Below are positions 15,378-23,043 of a DNA stretch of 28,135 nucleotides, one piece after another (position 1 is the stretch's first letter; the number at the start of each line of letters is the position of its first letter). The notes beneath the pieces were generated by a model. The model did not search any database, was not told the origin of the DNA, and saw only the letters and a program-made list of their open reading frames with translations. Both the position numbers and the translations under genes were made by a program. Source of the stretch: JAUXFK01 sp034189035 (GTDB taxonomy: Bacteria; Desulfobacterota; UBA8473); the NCBI GenBank assembly GCA_034189035.1, contig JAXHVA010000055.1, forward strand, positions 1 to 28,135, given 5' to 3'.

Positions 15378-16127
15378 ATGATAATTCTGAAATCGAAAGA
15401 AGAGATTGAACTCCTGAGAAAGAGCAATCAAATCGTTGCTCATCTGCTAAGTGATTTAAAGGAACGTATTAAACCGGGGATTACCGCTTTAGAATTAGAT
15501 ACATATGTTGAAAAGCGTATCATGGAGAAAGGGGCTATCCCTGCATTTAAAGGATACCGCAATTTCCCTGCAAATCTATGTATCTCAATAAATGAGCAGG
15601 TTGTCCATGGGATCCCAAATTCGAGGAGGTTAAATGAGGGGGATATTGTAAGCCTGGATCTGGGTGTAATACACAATGGATTCTATGGTGATGCGGCCAT
15701 TACTGTCCCTGTTGGTAAGATCAGCAGTGAGGCAAAGAAGCTACTTGATGTTGCAGAAAAAGCACTCTATAAGGGCATTGAACAGGCAAGGATAGAAAAA
15801 AGGTTATATGATATATCTCATGCGATTCAGACTTGGGTTGAAAGGAATGGGTTTTCTGTAGTCAAGGATTTTGTCGGCCATGGTGTAGGCAGAAATCTCC
15901 ATGAAGATCCACAGATACCCAACTTTGGTTCTCCAGATAGAGGGGTTCAGTTAAAGGAAGGAATGGTATTGGCATTAGAACCAATGGTAAATGTCGGGAC
16001 GTGGGAGATAAGGGTCGAATCCGACGGTTGGACTGCTGTAACTAAGGATGGAAGGCTTTCTGCACATTTTGAACATACAATTGCGATTACTCAAGACGGT
16101 CCAGATATCTTAACTATGATCCACTGA
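15378..16127 (+). CDS. map: Type I methionine aminopeptidase
   Basis: 249 residues, the standard size of bacterial type I enzymes. It removes the N-terminal Met from new proteins in the cytoplasm. All five metal ligands are present: Asp94, Asp105, His168, Glu201 and Glu232. The substrate-contacting His77 is also there, in the motif NEQVVHGIP. The sequence lacks the N-terminal zinc-finger extension of some forms. AAGGAAATC lies upstream of the ATG. The gene is 76 bases downstream of the radical SAM gene, not next to ribosomal protein genes as in many bacteria. Confidence 0.97.
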   Translation: MIILKSKEEIELLRKSNQIVAHLLSDLKERIKPGITALELDTYVEKRIMEKGAIPAFKGYRNFPANLCISINEQVVHGIPNSRRLNEGDIVSLDLGVIHNGFYGDAAITVPVGKISSEAKKLLDVAEKALYKGIEQARIEKRLYDISHAIQTWVERNGFSVVKDFVGHGVGRNLHEDPQIPNFGSPDRGVQLKEGMVLALEPMVNVGTWEIRVESDGWTAVTKDGRLSAHFEHTIAITQDGPDILTMIH

Positions 16128-16167
16128 AGATCTCTTGACTTTTCCATGTGTATCCAAAAAAGAAAAA

Positions 16168-16836
16168 TCATGGATGGATGGCTTTTATAAACCGCTCTTT
16201 AATGCATGATTCGCCATTTTTTACCCCGCTAGTTTTACAGAAGGTCTTATTGTAAATACTGATGAAATAAACACTTTGAAAACGAGTAAAACCTGCCTTC
16301 TTAATTGCTCTTAGTGAGGGGTGATTTGATGATAGGGCAAAAATAAGAGACATATGATAGCCTTGTCGCTTCCCATATTTAAGAATGTCTGTAAGTACAC
16401 GAGGAAAGATGCTTTTACCCCTGAATTCAGGTTCAGTAAAGGCATCATATAAATATATTTCATTTTTCTTCAGATTTATATTTCTGTCAATCTCTTCTAT
16501 ATGCGCGCTATTTAAGGAGATCCAACAGTAAGAAACTATCTTCCCCCCAGATTTTGCAACACAACAGATATCTCCACGATGAAAACGATCCCTAAATACA
16601 ACAGAATCGACATAATCCTTTTTGGGCAAACCTACTGTTTTAAAAAAAGACATATCAGAGATGAATTCTATATGTGTGGGGATACCCTCCTTTACATCCG
16701 GTATCCTGTTCTTGAGGTTAAAAGAAAAAAGCACTAAATTACCGAAAGTCAGCCGATTTCTCTCTTCTTTCATTATAGAGTGTCTAACAGGATTATATTC
16801 ATCAACACTTGATGGAACGCTCGAATACAATCGCAT
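16168..16836 (-). CDS. Acetyltransferase-like (GNAT fold) protein
   Basis: 222 residues. The C-terminal half has the GNAT pattern: IYLYDAFTEPEFRGKSIFPR (the acetyl-CoA-binding strand and loop, with R/Q-x-x-G/A as FRGKS), then GYHMSLIFALSSNHPSLRAI and KKAGF, the common end of the acyltransferase core. The N-terminal half (residues 1-80) is less typical and may hold the acceptor site. Acceptor unknown. The gene begins 3 bases after the stop of the 63-residue gene upstream, so the two are made together. The tail (CKTSGVKNGESCIKERFIKA) is unremarkable. Confidence 0.75.
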   Translation of the reverse strand: MRLYSSVPSSVDEYNPVRHSIMKEERNRLTFGNLVLFSFNLKNRIPDVKEGIPTHIEFISDMSFFKTVGLPKKDYVDSVVFRDRFHRGDICCVAKSGGKIVSYCWISLNSAHIEEIDRNINLKKNEIYLYDAFTEPEFRGKSIFPRVLTDILKYGKRQGYHMSLIFALSSNHPSLRAIKKAGFTRFQSVYFISIYNKTFCKTSGVKNGESCIKERFIKAIHP

Positions 16837-16839
16837 CGC

Positions 16840-17031
16840 TTAACCTTCACTTCCATCTTTACGGCTGAAAAAACGTGTTAAAAACTCTGCATCTTTCGGG
16901 GATATGTCAAAACGTAAGATTGCATCATTAACGAGCCTTTGAACGGTTTGATCAGGGTCGTCTTTCAGATTTTGAGAGACCCATTTTACTGCCCTTCGTA
17001 TGTCCTCTCCTTCAGGTAATACTGTACTCAT
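16840..17031 (-). CDS. Small conserved-looking protein, 63 residues, unknown function
   Basis: A small, strongly charged, predominantly helical protein with no signal peptide or metal motif. It has a textbook ribosome site (TAAGGAGG, 7 bases before the ATG) and is coupled to the acetyltransferase-like gene by a 3-base gap, so I judge it real. The end reads FDISPKDAEFLTRFFSRKDG, which looks like a compact helical motif. I know no named family for it. A role as partner or regulator of the neighbour is only inference from position. Confidence 0.7.
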   Translation of the reverse strand: MSTVLPEGEDIRRAVKWVSQNLKDDPDQTVQRLVNDAILRFDISPKDAEFLTRFFSRKDGSEG

Positions 17032-17369
17032 CTTCTATCCTCCTTAAAGGTGAAGGCCTTTTTTTTGACAAAATGGATAGCTGAAGGCAAACACCTTGGA
17101 TACAGTTGATATTTAAAGCCTATAACCTATGTTAATAATCGAATAGAAATTACCAAAAAGGAGGTGTGTTGTCAAGAATACCTTGTATGAATCCTGCAAT
17201 AAATGTTTTTATGGGGTAACTGTTTCGCAAAATCACAAAATATTGAAGGCTATCTAAAGATAACCAAAAACTAAAAGATAAGAGGCTTAGGATACTCTCC
17301 CAAGCCTCTCTAGAGTTTTTTGTTCATGAATTCGTTTATATAGAAATCTTTTTCAAAAAAATCCACAAA
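17032..17369. other. Intergenic region before the TRAP receptor gene end
   Basis: 338 bases without a gene. It holds the leader of the 63-residue gene at its left end, an imperfect small hairpin near 17250 (GGCTATCT / AGATAACC) and the terminator at 17281-17309. Confidence 0.5.
17281..17309 (-). terminator. Hairpin terminator of the TRAP receptor gene
   Basis: Perfect stem AGAGGCTT / AAGCCTCT with a 13-base loop, 60 bases past the TRAP receptor stop. In minus-strand reading it is followed by TATCTTTTAGTTTTT. T-tracts on both sides could allow bidirectional use. Confidence 0.65.
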
Positions 17370-18422
17370 TTACTCTAAGGGGGGTAATTTGCTTACTTTT
17401 TGTGAGCGATATTGTCTTAAGTGATCCAATACCTCATCCAACATATCCCTGGGATATAACTTGCCAGCCAATTTGTCCCATACGGGCCTGGTTTTTTTCT
17501 TTAGTAAATCAATCTCATCAGGGGTCAGTTTTACCTCCTTTAAACCATACTTGACCATGGCCTTTAAACATTTTCTATTGCTATAATGTCCGTATTCATT
17601 AAATAAATGATAGTTCCTCTCTACGATCTCATTAATCTTTTCATGATACTCCTGTGGTATCTTATCCCATGTTTTCTTTGTAATTAAAATAGCCCCGGGG
17701 CTGTATCTTAAATTGGTTGGGGTTACATACTTTGTTACTGTATAAAGCTGAGTGCCTACATACCAGATTGGAGGAGCTAGCAGCGCGTCAAGGATCCCGG
17801 ACCTAACAGATGAAGGGATTTCAGGTACGTTCATTGGAATTGGGCTGTTTCCCAAGGCTTTGAGGGTCTCATGCTCCGCCGAACCCACCCAGGTTACAAA
17901 TCTACTCTTTGCAAAATCCTCTGGAGTTCTCACCTCCCTTTTTGTCGAAAAAACAATATCAAAGGCCTGATCAGCCAGAAACCACATCCTGAAACCTTTT
18001 TCCTCAAAGATACGAATCAATCTGTCTTTCATCCTTGAGCGTATATAGTCCACCTCATCAAAATCATTGACAATAAAAGGGAGTGCAAATACAGATATCT
18101 CAGGACAGGCCATAATCGCTCCAGAAGTGGAAAAACCTGCTCCTTGAAGCTGGTCTATACGCATCTTCATGATATAATCTTCATCATCTCCCATTACGCC
18201 CCCCAAGTACAAATCTAAGATTACGTCACCGCCGGTCTCTTCTTTGATCGCTTTGCCAACATTATCTTTGATAAAGACTGCCCAGCCCAATCCATCCGGG
18301 GCCAAAGAAGCCATCTTTATCTTTACGATTGGCTTCTTTGAATTCGCCTCGGGCAGCCCGGCAACATGAAAAAACAGGGCTAATAAAGTGAAAGTGAAAA
18401 TAAAAATTCTTCCCAATCTCAT
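17370..18422 (-). CDS. TRAP transporter solute-binding protein, DctP family
   Basis: 350 residues from the second of two close ATG codons; the AGGAGG ribosome site is 8 bases from this ATG but only 2 from the one at 18428. The N-terminus is a signal peptide (RLGRIFIFTFTLLALFFHVA), so the protein is periplasmic. The mature part starts with a DctP-like strand (IVKIKMASLAPDG) and contains the conserved Arg/Phe-rich hinge region, including SRFVTW at about 180 and the segment GNSPIPMNVPEIPSSVRSG. TRAP receptors hand organic acids to DctQM permeases. No dctQ or dctM is present on either side, so this is an orphan receptor working with a permease elsewhere, or a sensor protein. Ligand unknown. Confidence 0.88.
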   Translation of the reverse strand: MRLGRIFIFTFTLLALFFHVAGLPEANSKKPIVKIKMASLAPDGLGWAVFIKDNVGKAIKEETGGDVILDLYLGGVMGDDEDYIMKMRIDQLQGAGFSTSGAIMACPEISVFALPFIVNDFDEVDYIRSRMKDRLIRIFEEKGFRMWFLADQAFDIVFSTKREVRTPEDFAKSRFVTWVGSAEHETLKALGNSPIPMNVPEIPSSVRSGILDALLAPPIWYVGTQLYTVTKYVTPTNLRYSPGAILITKKTWDKIPQEYHEKINEIVERNYHLFNEYGHYSNRKCLKAMVKYGLKEVKLTPDEIDLLKKKTRPVWDKLAGKLYPRDMLDEVLDHLRQYRSQKVSKLPPLE

Positions 18423-18484
18423 AATCATATCCTCCTTTTTGAAGACAATTCAAAAAACAGCTTTTCTGAATGCTCCTTTATTAT

Positions 18485-18785
18485 TTAAAACAAAATAATT
18501 CGATGTTCGTTCCACTGCAAATCGATGAATCCTATATAGCCTGTATGGTCAATTTTTGGATAAGCATCTATTAACTTTAGATGTTTTTTAAGTGGAAGAA
18601 CCCAGACATTCTTCGCCAAGTTCTGCATGATATGAGATTTTCAGGTCTGTGAAGATAAGATCTCGTGGCTTTATCGGATATATACTCTATGGAATCTTCT
18701 TCAGTTGGGTGGGAGTGTATACGCTTTTAGAACCTTTCTCTTTTTCATAGCGACATTTGCCATTCACTTGAAAAGCCTTTTCCAC
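18485..18785 (-). pseudogene. Broken small gene, about 100 codons, unidentified
   Basis: On the minus strand, from a GTG at 18785, a protein-like frame reads VEKAFQVNGKCRYEKEKG up to codon 32. It meets an in-frame TAG at 18687-18689, then continues as YPIKPRDLIFTDLKISYHAE. Near 18620 the reading moves by one base into NVWVLPLKKHLKLIDAYPKI and ends with HTGYIGFIDLQWNEHRIILF and a TAA at 18485-18487. Total length is 301 bases, that is 100 codons plus one base. One stop and one frameshift suffice to explain the loss. I recognise no family. It sits in what would otherwise be a 500-base leader of the TRAP receptor gene, so the two may once have been co-transcribed. Confidence 0.5.
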
Positions 18786-18930
18786 CGCAAAGCAAACTCA
18801 AATTTTCAGATAAAACCGTATCAATTATCCACTTAGAATACTGTGTAATAGGTAGCCCAACTTACGCATTGCCGCTTTTTATCTCGTGTCCGTCCGTATA
18901 TTTTTCGTCGGTGAACAGAGTTTGATTTAT

Positions 18931-18959
18931 ATTATAGTTAAATTATGCGTATTAGTCAA
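18931..18959 (-). promoter_or_regulatory. Strong sigma70-type promoter reading toward the TRAP receptor gene
   Basis: On the minus strand TTGACT (18954-18959) and a perfect TATAAT (18931-18936) are spaced by exactly 17 bases. This is the best sigma70 match noted in the window. Its start would give a leader of about 500 bases to the TRAP receptor gene, covering the broken gene at 18485-18785. Confidence 0.65.
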
Positions 18960-18988
18960 GGAATTTGCGTGACATTTTAATCCTTGAC
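18955..18988. promoter_or_regulatory. Inverted repeat carrying two divergent -35 boxes
   Basis: GTCAAGGA (18955-18962) and TCCTTGAC (18981-18988) are perfect inverted arms 18 bases apart. Each arm contains the TTGAC of a promoter that reads outward. A regulator binding here could control both directions, but no regulator gene is adjacent. Confidence 0.4.
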
Positions 18989-19012
18989 CACCTCAGTATT
19001 ATTTTGTACAGT
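18984..19012 (+). promoter_or_regulatory. Candidate promoter of the 2-oxoacid oxidoreductase operon
   Basis: TTGACC (18984-18989) and TACAGT (19007-19012) with a 17-base spacer. The -35 is good and the -10 matches 4 of 6. It lies about 180 bases before the first subunit gene. Confidence 0.4.
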
Positions 19013-19196
19013 TTATATATTTATTATGCTAGAGGTTTGCCTCGGCGTTTTTAAAAATATTCCCTTTGTGCTTATTCCTTCGAATATGTTGGCCTTCCTT
19101 TTCGTTCAGAGAAATTACCATTAAAATCATGTTGATGTCCGATTAAAGGGAATCATTCCATTTTACAAAAAATCCATTTAAAAGAAAGGAGAAGAT

Positions 19197-19415
19197 ATGG
19201 GAAAGGGAAGTGTCATTATAAATGGGGATTTTTGTTTGGGCTGTGGATATTGCGTTGAATTCTGTAAAAAGAAGTCCTTAACCATGTCTGAGGACGACTA
19301 TACTTCTCAGGGATTTTTACAGGCAAATTTCAGTGAACCCGAATCATGTAATGCCTGTGGTTTATGTGTGCTTATGTGTCCTCATTTTGCAATTGAAGTA
19401 TATAAGGTGATTTGA
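19197..19415 (+). CDS. korD: 2-oxoacid:ferredoxin oxidoreductase, delta (ferredoxin-like) subunit
   Basis: 72 residues with two [4Fe-4S] binding motifs: Cys13, 16, 19 and 23 (CLGCGYCVEFC) and Cys51, 54, 57 and 61 (CNACGLCVLMC, then PHFAIEVYK). This is the electron-transfer subunit that passes electrons from the catalytic centre toward ferredoxin. The proline that usually follows the fourth Cys of cluster one is a Lys here. AAAGGAG lies 5 bases upstream of the ATG, and the alpha subunit begins 12 bases after the stop. The symbol korD is by operon order; the enzyme could equally act on branched-chain oxoacids (vor). Confidence 0.88.
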   Translation: MGKGSVIINGDFCLGCGYCVEFCKKKSLTMSEDDYTSQGFLQANFSEPESCNACGLCVLMCPHFAIEVYKVI

Positions 19416-19427
19416 AAAGGAGAGAAT

Positions 19428-20525
19428 ATGATGGATGAAGTGGTTTTTATCGATGGAAATGAGGCTGTTGGATGGGGGGCTTTGGCAGCGGATTGTGATG
19501 CATTCTTTGGATATCCAATAACACCCCAAAATAACATTACCGAGTGGTTTGCAAGAGAGTTTCCAAAGAGGGGCAGAGTCTTTGTGCAGACATCTTCAGA
19601 GGTCGCATCAATAAATTGGCTCTATGGGGGTGCTTCAGTTGGAAAGAGGGTAATAACCTCAACCTCAAGCCCAGGTTGGGCCCTTATGCAGGAGACATTG
19701 TCCCATATGGCAAATACCGAGGTGCCCTGCGTAATTGTTTTAGTTCAAAGAGGCGGTCCTGGCCAGGGTACAACAAGACACGCTCAGATGGACTATACCA
19801 GCGCCACACAAGGTGGTGGCAATGGCGGTTATAAAAACATTGTGCTCGCACCATACTCGGCACAAGAAGCCCATGACCTTGTTCAACTCGCCTTTTATCT
19901 AGCAGATAAGTATATTAATCCAGCCATTGTCCTGAGTGATGGAATTATAGGTACTACATTAGAAACGGTTATTCTGAAGAAAATGGAATTTGAAAAACTT
20001 CCAGAAAAAAATTGGGCATTAAGGGGGAAGGGGAAGCAAAAAGACAAAAAAAGGAGAGTGCTTAGTTCAGCACAAGGGCTGGTTCCTACTCTACGAAACC
20101 CGAGTTTCGTTGCCCTGCAAAAAACTCTTTTTGAAAAGTATTCCAGGATGCAAAGAGAAGAGATACGATACGAAACACATCAACTTGAGGATGCAGAGTT
20201 GGTATTGGTAGCGTATGGTTATTGTGCAAGGGTGTCTATGGAGGCGATGTCGCAGGCTAGAGACATTGGATTGAAGGTAGGAATGATCCGTCCGATAACC
20301 TTATGGCCGTTTCCATATCAACCTGTGAAAGAACAGGCAAAAAAGGGAAATAAGATCCTGGTGGTTGAAGATTCTCTTGGCCAGATGCTCATGGATGTAA
20401 AGATGGCCTGTGATGATAGGACCGAAATCGGCTTGGTGAGTTGTCTTGACCGACATGAGGCCATGGAAGGAGGGGCCATCTATCCGGAAAAAATACTGGA
20501 CAAGATACAGGAAATGATAACTTAG
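19428..20525 (+). CDS. korA: 2-oxoacid:ferredoxin oxidoreductase, alpha subunit
   Basis: 365 residues of the pyruvate/2-oxoglutarate/branched-chain oxoacid ferredoxin oxidoreductase alpha type. It opens with VVFIDGNEAVGWGALAADCD and FGYPITPQNNITEW, the pyrimidine-binding part for thiamine diphosphate, and continues with SSEVASINWLYGGASVGKRV and QRGGPGQGTTRHAQMD. The C-terminal domain follows a charged linker (about 195-235), with LVLVAYGYCARV and the family's PITLWPFP. In the KorA family this length and order favour a 2-oxoglutarate or 2-oxoisovalerate enzyme over the pyruvate type, which is usually longer or fused. It oxidatively decarboxylates a 2-oxoacid to the acyl-CoA with reduction of ferredoxin, and can run in reverse in anaerobes. 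Confidence 0.92.
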   Translation: MMDEVVFIDGNEAVGWGALAADCDAFFGYPITPQNNITEWFAREFPKRGRVFVQTSSEVASINWLYGGASVGKRVITSTSSPGWALMQETLSHMANTEVPCVIVLVQRGGPGQGTTRHAQMDYTSATQGGGNGGYKNIVLAPYSAQEAHDLVQLAFYLADKYINPAIVLSDGIIGTTLETVILKKMEFEKLPEKNWALRGKGKQKDKKRRVLSSAQGLVPTLRNPSFVALQKTLFEKYSRMQREEIRYETHQLEDAELVLVAYGYCARVSMEAMSQARDIGLKVGMIRPITLWPFPYQPVKEQAKKGNKILVVEDSLGQMLMDVKMACDDRTEIGLVSCLDRHEAMEGGAIYPEKILDKIQEMIT

Positions 20526-20632
20526 TCTCGACTGAAATGGGATAGAGGAAAAGGCCGATATGTAAAAGGAAAAACCATAGAAATATTTTGATTACTTACT
20601 AGAATAACATTTTAACTGAAGAGGTATGATCG

Positions 20633-21403
20633 ATGAATAAAGATAAAGAGTTGGTTGCCGGTACACCAAGTGTTAAGATTAATGTCCCTGTTCCGTTAGC
20701 CTTTTGCCAAGGTTGTCAGCATGGGAGTGCAACTAGGGCCATTTGGGAATCCCTGGAGGCTTTGGATCTGCAAGACCGTATAATATGGGTCGGTGGGGTT
20801 ACATGTGGGACTGTCAGTGCATTTATCAGTGATGTAGATGCGATTGGGCCTGTTCCGCATGGAAGAGCACCGGATATTGCAAGTGCAATGCGAAGATTGT
20901 CAGATAAAGAGATGGTCATCATAACCTACCAGGGGGATGGGGATGCGATTGCAATAGGAACAGAAAGCCTTATTCAGGCAGCGGCACGGGCTGAGAGGAT
21001 TACCGTATTTATGGTAAACAATGTCAATTATGGAACAACAGGCGGTCAGATGGCCCCTACGACTGTAATTGGGCAGAGAACTACGACTTCTCCCACAGGC
21101 AGAGGGACGAACAAGGAAGGTTTCCCCATAAATGCAGCAGAGCTGATTGCCACCTTAGACGGTACGGCCTATTCTGCGAGAGGATCCTTGACCAGTCCGA
21201 CAAATTATAATAAGACCAAGAAGTACATAAAAAAAGCATTACAGAAACAGATAGATGATATTGGGTTCTCTTTTATAGAGATACTCTCTGCCTGTCCTGC
21301 GAATTGGGGGAGGACTCCCATTGAATGCCTGAAATGGATCGACAATATCCTGACACAGCAGTACCCCTTGGGTGAGTTCAAAGACCTTGACACTCTACAA
21401 TAA
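20633..21403 (+). CDS. korB: 2-oxoacid:ferredoxin oxidoreductase, beta subunit (thiamine diphosphate binding)
   Basis: 256 residues. The thiamine-diphosphate/Mg motif is present as QGDGDAIAIGTESLIQAAAR followed by VNNVNYGTTGGQMAPTT, that is GDGD followed some 27 residues later by NN. The N-terminal CQGCQHG replaces the usual CPGCGHG and may be the site of a partial cluster ligand. Pairs with the alpha subunit to form the active site. Begins 107 bases after korA; that gap holds no gene and no clear hairpin, so I take it as the same operon. The C-terminus carries CPANWGRTP, typical of the family. Confidence 0.92.
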   Translation: MNKDKELVAGTPSVKINVPVPLAFCQGCQHGSATRAIWESLEALDLQDRIIWVGGVTCGTVSAFISDVDAIGPVPHGRAPDIASAMRRLSDKEMVIITYQGDGDAIAIGTESLIQAAARAERITVFMVNNVNYGTTGGQMAPTTVIGQRTTTSPTGRGTNKEGFPINAAELIATLDGTAYSARGSLTSPTNYNKTKKYIKKALQKQIDDIGFSFIEILSACPANWGRTPIECLKWIDNILTQQYPLGEFKDLDTLQ

Positions 21404-21455
21404 CGGGCATGCTTTCTAAACTATAACATCTGTATGATCGGAGGAAATAATAGGG

Positions 21456-21998
21456 ATGAAAACACATAGCGTGATATTTGCCGGTGTAGGAGGTATGGGT
21501 GCATTAACATCCGGTCAGTTGCTGGCTAGGGCAGCGATGAAGAAATTCAAAAATGTCACATGGTATCCAAATATAACAACAGCAAGAAGGAATGCACCTG
21601 CAGACTGCCTGGTATGCTACTCTGATACAATGATCTACTCACAGTTAATCAAGGATGTAGAAACAGCAGTGGTGATGAACAATGTACAACTCGATACCAT
21701 GAAGAACCGGGTAAAAAGCGGGGGACTGCTCATTTTGGAAGCAGACGACCGTGCTCAAAGCATTGATGCTAAGGACATACAGGTAATCAAAGTGCCAGGG
21801 ATTCAGATCTCATCAAAGATCGCGAATCCGAGAGTCATCAATACGGTTTACTTAGGTGTATACATAGGGGCTACAAAGACTGTCTTTCATGAACTCGTTC
21901 AAACCGAACTGGAGAAGAGATTTGAAGGGAAGGATGAAATCTTGAAGATGAATCTTGAGGCACTTAATGAAGGGATGAATTTTGGACAGGCTGCTTAG
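21456..21998 (+). CDS. korC: 2-oxoacid:ferredoxin oxidoreductase, gamma subunit
   Basis: 180 residues, the usual length of a free gamma subunit. The start VIFAGVGGMGALTSGQLLAR is the family's glycine-rich Rossmann-like loop, thought to hold part of coenzyme A. A further family sign is the central stretch TTARRNAPADCLVCYSD. It completes the delta-alpha-beta-gamma set. A good ribosome site (GGAGG) lies about 11 bases before the ATG. It is the last gene of the operon and ends 22 bases from the convergent kinase gene; I see no clear terminator hairpin in that gap. Confidence 0.92.
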   Translation: MKTHSVIFAGVGGMGALTSGQLLARAAMKKFKNVTWYPNITTARRNAPADCLVCYSDTMIYSQLIKDVETAVVMNNVQLDTMKNRVKSGGLLILEADDRAQSIDAKDIQVIKVPGIQISSKIANPRVINTVYLGVYIGATKTVFHELVQTELEKRFEGKDEILKMNLEALNEGMNFGQAA

Positions 21999-22020
21999 AA
22001 TAGATTTAAAAGCCTGTTGA

Positions 22021-23043
22021 TTATAGATTTCCCACCAGCTCTTTTAATCTTCTATAATGCGAAAATGTGTCGAGTTGCATCATCTGTTTTAAATTGTTTA
22101 CTGCCGTGGGAATATAGGTTTCAAAGGATTGTTTCTTCTCGACCGTACTGAGAAAGCCAAAAGCACCCAGCATCTGCATGATTCGATGAATTGCAATAAC
22201 AGGGTACTCAGAAAGAAACAAGGCCTTATCCACATCGGTGAGCTTTCCTGCCCGGTCAAGATAATACACGATTAATTCCTGTTGCATGTCTTTATCGATA
22301 TTCACGTAAGGATCAAGGATGAGAGAGCCAAGGTCGTAGTGAAGCGGGCCCAGTCTTCCCCCCTGAAAATCGATAAACCGCAAGGTCTTATCCTTTACCA
22401 TGATATTCTTAGACTGGAAGTCGTAATAGAGGAAAAAACGCTTCCCTATAAGGGATGCCCTTTCAGCCAGAGCCTTTAAATCTTCAAACAACGCCTCTTC
22501 ATTAAAATCCAGTTGTAAATACCTTTTTAAGTACGACCTGCAAAAATATCCGGATTCTCTTCGAAGGATAAACTGAAGATCGTAAGGGGGGTTCAAAGCC
22601 CTTTGCGGGTCAAACCCTTGAGCAGCCTCAATCTGGATTATGGGAAGGATATCGAGAACCTCTTTATACAGAGCCATCAGCCTGTCCGGGTCTCCTTTCA
22701 GACTCACGGCCTGATCGTATAGATGTACCCCCCCCAAGTCTTCCAGTATAAACCAGCCTTTTCCCCTCTGATATCGGAAGATCTCTGGTACAGCAATCCC
22801 CTTCTTCTTTAAGTGGTGGCAGATATATGCAAAAGAATCGTTTTCATTCACTCCATTCTCGTTTTCTTGCGGATTTTCATTCATTACGAGGATAAATGAG
22901 TTCCCATCCCACTTCACTCGATATAAGGTACGATTTGAGCCATCACCCGGTAGTCTATTCCATTGTATGAGTGTTGAAGATGTGCCATGATAATCTTTTT
23001 GAAATCCTTCAACAAATTCGACCAGTTCTCTTTTACGCTCCAA
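22021..23043 (-). CDS. amgK: Sugar-1-kinase of the aminoglycoside phosphotransferase fold, AmgK-like
   Basis: 340 residues. The catalytic loop reads FFLYYDFQSKNIMV with Asp208 and Asn213, and the metal-binding loop FIDFQGGRLGPLHYDLGSL has Asp225. The position usually His or Arg next to the catalytic Asp is Tyr207. AmgK phosphorylates MurNAc (and GlcNAc) at the anomeric carbon, and its partner MurU turns the product into UDP-MurNAc, bypassing MurA. The assignment rests on the fold plus the adjacent nucleotidyltransferase and muramidase genes; a plain sugar kinase cannot be ruled out. The start is TTG at 23043 with GGAG upstream, and it overlaps the end of the previous gene by 11 bases. Last gene of the operon. 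Confidence 0.8.
   Translation of the reverse strand: MERKRELVEFVEGFQKDYHGTSSTLIQWNRLPGDGSNRTLYRVKWDGNSFILVMNENPQENENGVNENDSFAYICHHLKKKGIAVPEIFRYQRGKGWFILEDLGGVHLYDQAVSLKGDPDRLMALYKEVLDILPIIQIEAAQGFDPQRALNPPYDLQFILRRESGYFCRSYLKRYLQLDFNEEALFEDLKALAERASLIGKRFFLYYDFQSKNIMVKDKTLRFIDFQGGRLGPLHYDLGSLILDPYVNIDKDMQQELIVYYLDRAGKLTDVDKALFLSEYPVIAIHRIMQMLGAFGFLSTVEKKQSFETYIPTAVNNLKQMMQLDTFSHYRRLKELVGNL

Larger units (their letters stand above)
18786..19196. other. Divergent control region between the TRAP receptor and the oxidoreductase operon
   Basis: No gene seen. Contains the inverted repeat at 18955-18988 and the outward-facing promoters listed separately. A ribosome site for korD (AAAGGAG) lies at its right end. 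Confidence 0.5.

Noticed and set aside
18786..18925. Possible cyclic-di-GMP or other riboswitch in the leader between the strong minus promoter and the broken gene
   Set aside because: A few short GEMM-like words occur on the plus strand but the core pairings and the order of conserved blocks are missing.
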